Source: JAEUKA01 sp044228505 (lineage in GTDB: Bacteria; Myxococcota_A; Polyangia; Palsa-1104; JAEUJZ01). Taken from it: 64,000 nucleotides of DNA. A program made the translations under genes and the position numbers. Positions 62,195-64,000 of the stretch are shown here, piece by piece. The first letter of the stretch is position 1. Each line of letters begins with the position of its first letter. The DNA lies in NCBI GenBank assembly GCA_044228505.1, contig JBGAUT010000028.1:12535-76534 (forward strand). The letters are read 5' to 3'. The notes under the pieces were generated by a model, which made no database searches, was not told the DNA's origin, and saw only the letters and a program-made list of their open reading frames with translations.

Positions 62195-62608
62195 ATGTCG
62201 ACGCTCGAAGAGAATGCGGTGATTGGGCCGTACCGAATCATCCGCAAGCTGGGGCAGGGGGGGATGGGCGCGGTGTACGAGGCGCTGCACCAGACCTTGG
62301 GCCGTCATGTTGCGATCAAGGTGCTGCACCCCGAGGTGGCTCGCAATGAAGAGTTCGCGATGCGTTTCGCGAATGAGGCCCGCGCCAGCAACATTGTCGA
62401 TCATCCGGACGTGGTGCAAATCACCGACCACGGTCAACTCCCCGATGGCATTCCCTACATTGTGATGGAATACCTGAAGGGCGAGTCGCTGGGTCACCGC
62501 ATCGAACACCTCGGCGGGCCCATGAATCCGTCCGAAGTCGCCTTCCTCGCGCTCCAAATCACCGACGTCCTGGCGACAGCCCACGCCAAAGGCATCATCC
62601 ATCGTGAC
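62195..62608 (+). pseudogene. Second Ser/Thr kinase, truncated at catalytic loop
   Basis: ATG at 62195. Intact N-lobe: YRIIRKLGQGGMGAVYEALH (glycine loop), HVAIKVLHPE (ATP Lys), FANEARASNIVDHPDVVQIT (alpha-C Glu), IPYIVMEYLKGESLGHRIEH (hinge), and ITDVLATAHAKGIIHRD, where kinase sequence ends at 62608. Beyond it the frame reads AYEKTMTCFRV and continues to 62728 without kinase character. The DLKP, DFG and C-lobe parts are absent here and would lie beyond the element, outside the window. The cut falls on the same His-Arg-Asp codons as in the kinase at 21955. It is a different gene from the split kinase (no zinc ribbon, different N-lobe). Confidence 0.9.
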
Positions 62609-62675
62609 GCTTACGAAAAAACTATGACTTGTTTCCGGGTGAGCGCAAAGGACGCACACCGACGGAGAACAAGCC

Positions 62676-63789
62676 ATGGATACTCGGAAGCTGAAGACGG
62701 CTCATACTTGCCACTACAACTCGTCTGATCGTATTACTGAACACCGATTAAAAGTGTTTTGTTACTGCCGCGTGTCTACGGACATGCAGGTGCAGTACGG
62801 GCTTTCGCTGGATGCGCAGCGATCAGAGATCGAGCGCTACGCGGCGGACCGAGGCTGGCTCGTCGCTGAGATTTTTGTCGACGGGGGCTTCTCGGCAAAG
62901 AACACCGATCGGCCCGCGTTCCGCAGGATGGCCAAGGCGATCAAGGATGCGGACGGCTCGATTGCGGCGGTGGTCGTCACGAAGCTCGATCGCTTGACCC
63001 GCTCGCTGCGCGATCTGTGCACGATCAACGAGGATTTGCTGGAGCCCTACGGCTGCAATCTGGTGGCGATCCGCGACGGGATCAACANNNNNNNNGCGGA
63101 TGCTTTTGCCATTCCTCGCGATCATCGGTCAGATCGAGCGGCAGAACACCGCCGAGCGGGTGCGGGCGACGATTCAGCACATTCGAGCGCAGGGCGGGCA
63201 CTACGGGAAGGTGCCGTTCGGGTTTGCGACGGTGAAGGAAGGCAAGCTGACGAAGCTGGTGCCGGACCCCGAGACGCATCCGTGGCTGGAGAAGGCGATC
63301 GGCTGGTATCGCGAGGGCGTGTCGATGGCGGAGATTTCTCGACGGCTCAACGAGGCGGGCATCAAGCCGCGCTACGGTCGGATTCGCGAGTGGACGCTGT
63401 CGAAGATCTACGAGCTTCTGCGGACGATGCAGGTTCACAGGCCCCGCTCCGTCGTCAGCGAGGCTCGGTACGACAAGCGCGAGGCGTATACGACGGCGTA
63501 TCGTCTGCGCTGCGACGGTCATACCATGCCGTTTATTGCGGCTCGACTGAACGCCGACGGGCTGCGACCGCTCAAGGCCGCGCAGTATACGTGGCACTCG
63601 GTGCAGGATCTCTTGCGCTCGGCGGTGTATCACGACCGCAGCACGCCGCGAGGGCTGGCGCTGTATCTGAAGGAACAGGGACACAGCCTGCGCGAAATCT
63701 GTGTGCGACTGGCGCAGGCCGGGCACTTTCCGAGGCGCGGCGGTCAGTGGTATCCGCAGACGGTGAAGCTGCTGATGGTCAGCTCGTAG
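62676..63789 (+). CDS. Large serine recombinase (sequence gap inside)
   Basis: ATG at 62676. The N-terminal resolvase domain has FCYCRVSTDMQVQYGLSLDA with the catalytic Ser, and VVTKLDRLTRSLRDLCTINE with the conserved Arg residues. It is interrupted by eight Ns at 63088-63095. It resumes in a different frame with MLLPFLAIIGQIERQNTAER, the end of the catalytic domain and start of the long E helix, then a recombinase domain (KVPFGFATVKEGKLTKLVPD, EISRRLNEAGIKPRYG) and DNA-binding repeats. Families usually read INTSTAMGRM across this point, which would need 16 nt rather than 8 and would restore one frame. The C-terminal coiled-coil zinc ribbon seems short or absent. Confidence 0.85.
63088..63095. 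other. Assembly gap (8 Ns) inside recombinase gene
   Basis: Eight undetermined bases within the recombinase coding sequence. The frames on either side differ by one register, so the real gap length is 8 plus 2 modulo 3; 16 nt would fit the expected protein motif. Confidence 0.95.
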
Positions 63790-63805
63790 GGAGTGGCGGG
63801 CGCGG

Positions 63806-64000
63806 CTACTTCTTCGGCCCCTCGTAATACCGCATCAGCCGCTTCTCGCCGACGGTGTGAATCTTGTGGTCGGCCACCAACTCGCCAAGCGGCTGACGGA
63901 GCTTGTCTGCCAGCTCGTCACGCTTCACCCCAATCGTCGCCAGCACATCGTCGCCCATCTGGCCCGCGATGTCCGTCCGGCTCAGCCCATCCTTGTGATT
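63806..64000 (-). CDS. Partial C-terminus of a winged-helix-like protein
   Basis: The last 64 codons of a minus-strand gene that starts beyond the window. Residues include GLSRTDIAGQMGDDVLATIG, then DELADKLRQPLGELVADHKI and TVGEKRLMRYYEGPKK. The helix-turn-helix-like spacing (SRTDIAGQMGD) and final strand pair (HKIHTVGEKRLMRYY) suggest a small winged-helix DNA-binding fold, such as the C-terminal domain of a replication or transcription regulator of the element. Convergent with the recombinase, 16 bp apart. Confidence 0.6.
   Translation of the reverse strand, partial: NHKDGLSRTDIAGQMGDDVLATIGVKRDELADKLRQPLGELVADHKIHTVGEKRLMRYYEGPKK

Larger units (their letters stand above)
62609..64000. mobile_element. 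Left end of serine-recombinase integrative element (continues past window)
   Basis: Begins where kinase homology stops at 62608. A large serine recombinase starts 67 bp inside, the normal position for the integrase of such elements next to attL. A minus-strand gene of unknown function follows. The right end and the rest of the kinase are not in the window, so size and cargo are unknown. Confidence 0.75.

Overview
The window is GC-rich bacterial chromosome with a myxobacterial (Myxococcota, Polyangia-like) character. It has PEGA-domain proteins, Hanks-type Ser/Thr kinases with an N-terminal zinc ribbon, a GYF/AgmX-type polyglutamate-rich gliding-family relative, RCC1-repeat and FG-GAP secreted proteins, many lipoproteins with TPR or propeller folds, and a TRAP transporter with a TatT (T-component) lipoprotein. 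A run of eight Ns at 63088-63095 shows that it is a scaffolded draft assembly. The taxonomic statement is inference from gene families.

Layout. 1-14.4 kb: envelope proteins (partial InlB-like lipoprotein, PEGA protein, YceI), a POT peptide transporter, a D-cysteine desulfhydrase/ACC deaminase-like enzyme, a REC-EAL regulator translationally coupled to a PAS histidine kinase, an M28 peptidase operon and a TPR protein. 14.4-22.5 kb: one Ser/Thr kinase gene (minus strand) broken into three pieces by two insertions. The first is a 4.4-kb integrative element with a tyrosine recombinase, a Rieske oxygenase, a TauE/SafE permease and a thaumatin-like fragment. The second is a 2.2-kb cassette with 42-bp tandem repeats, a long inverted repeat and an orphan EndoU toxin/immunity pair. 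Removing both insertions, keeping one copy of each flanking direct repeat (7 bp and 11 bp), rebuilds an uninterrupted 489-codon kinase.

22.5-28 kb: AI-2E family permease, a KOW-domain protein, an ECF sigma-factor operon and a GYF/AgmX protein. 28.4-38.6 kb: tRNA-Gln(UUG), prs, a VWA protein, a TRAP/TatT transporter cluster, a GT4 glycosyltransferase, a hairpin-forming 43-bp minisatellite and rfbC. 38.6-52.3 kb: uvrA, an esterase lipoprotein, cstA, a six-PEGA secreted protein, msrP, sppA, an azoreductase, an RsbT-like protein and a selenocysteine-containing peroxiredoxin-like lipoprotein with a clear bacterial SECIS hairpin. 52.3-62 kb: RCC1 protein, GNAT, a serine hydrolase, an FG-GAP remnant, sucB-sucA and a DUF420 membrane protein.

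62.2-64 kb: a second kinase gene, on the plus strand, is cut at exactly the same catalytic-loop codons (His-Arg-Asp) as the 2.2-kb cassette site, and is followed directly by a large serine recombinase. The most notable pattern is therefore that conserved kinase catalytic-core codons have served as integration sites three times in one window, for elements of different recombinase types. The second strong finding is the UGA-encoded selenoprotein at 51651-52301.
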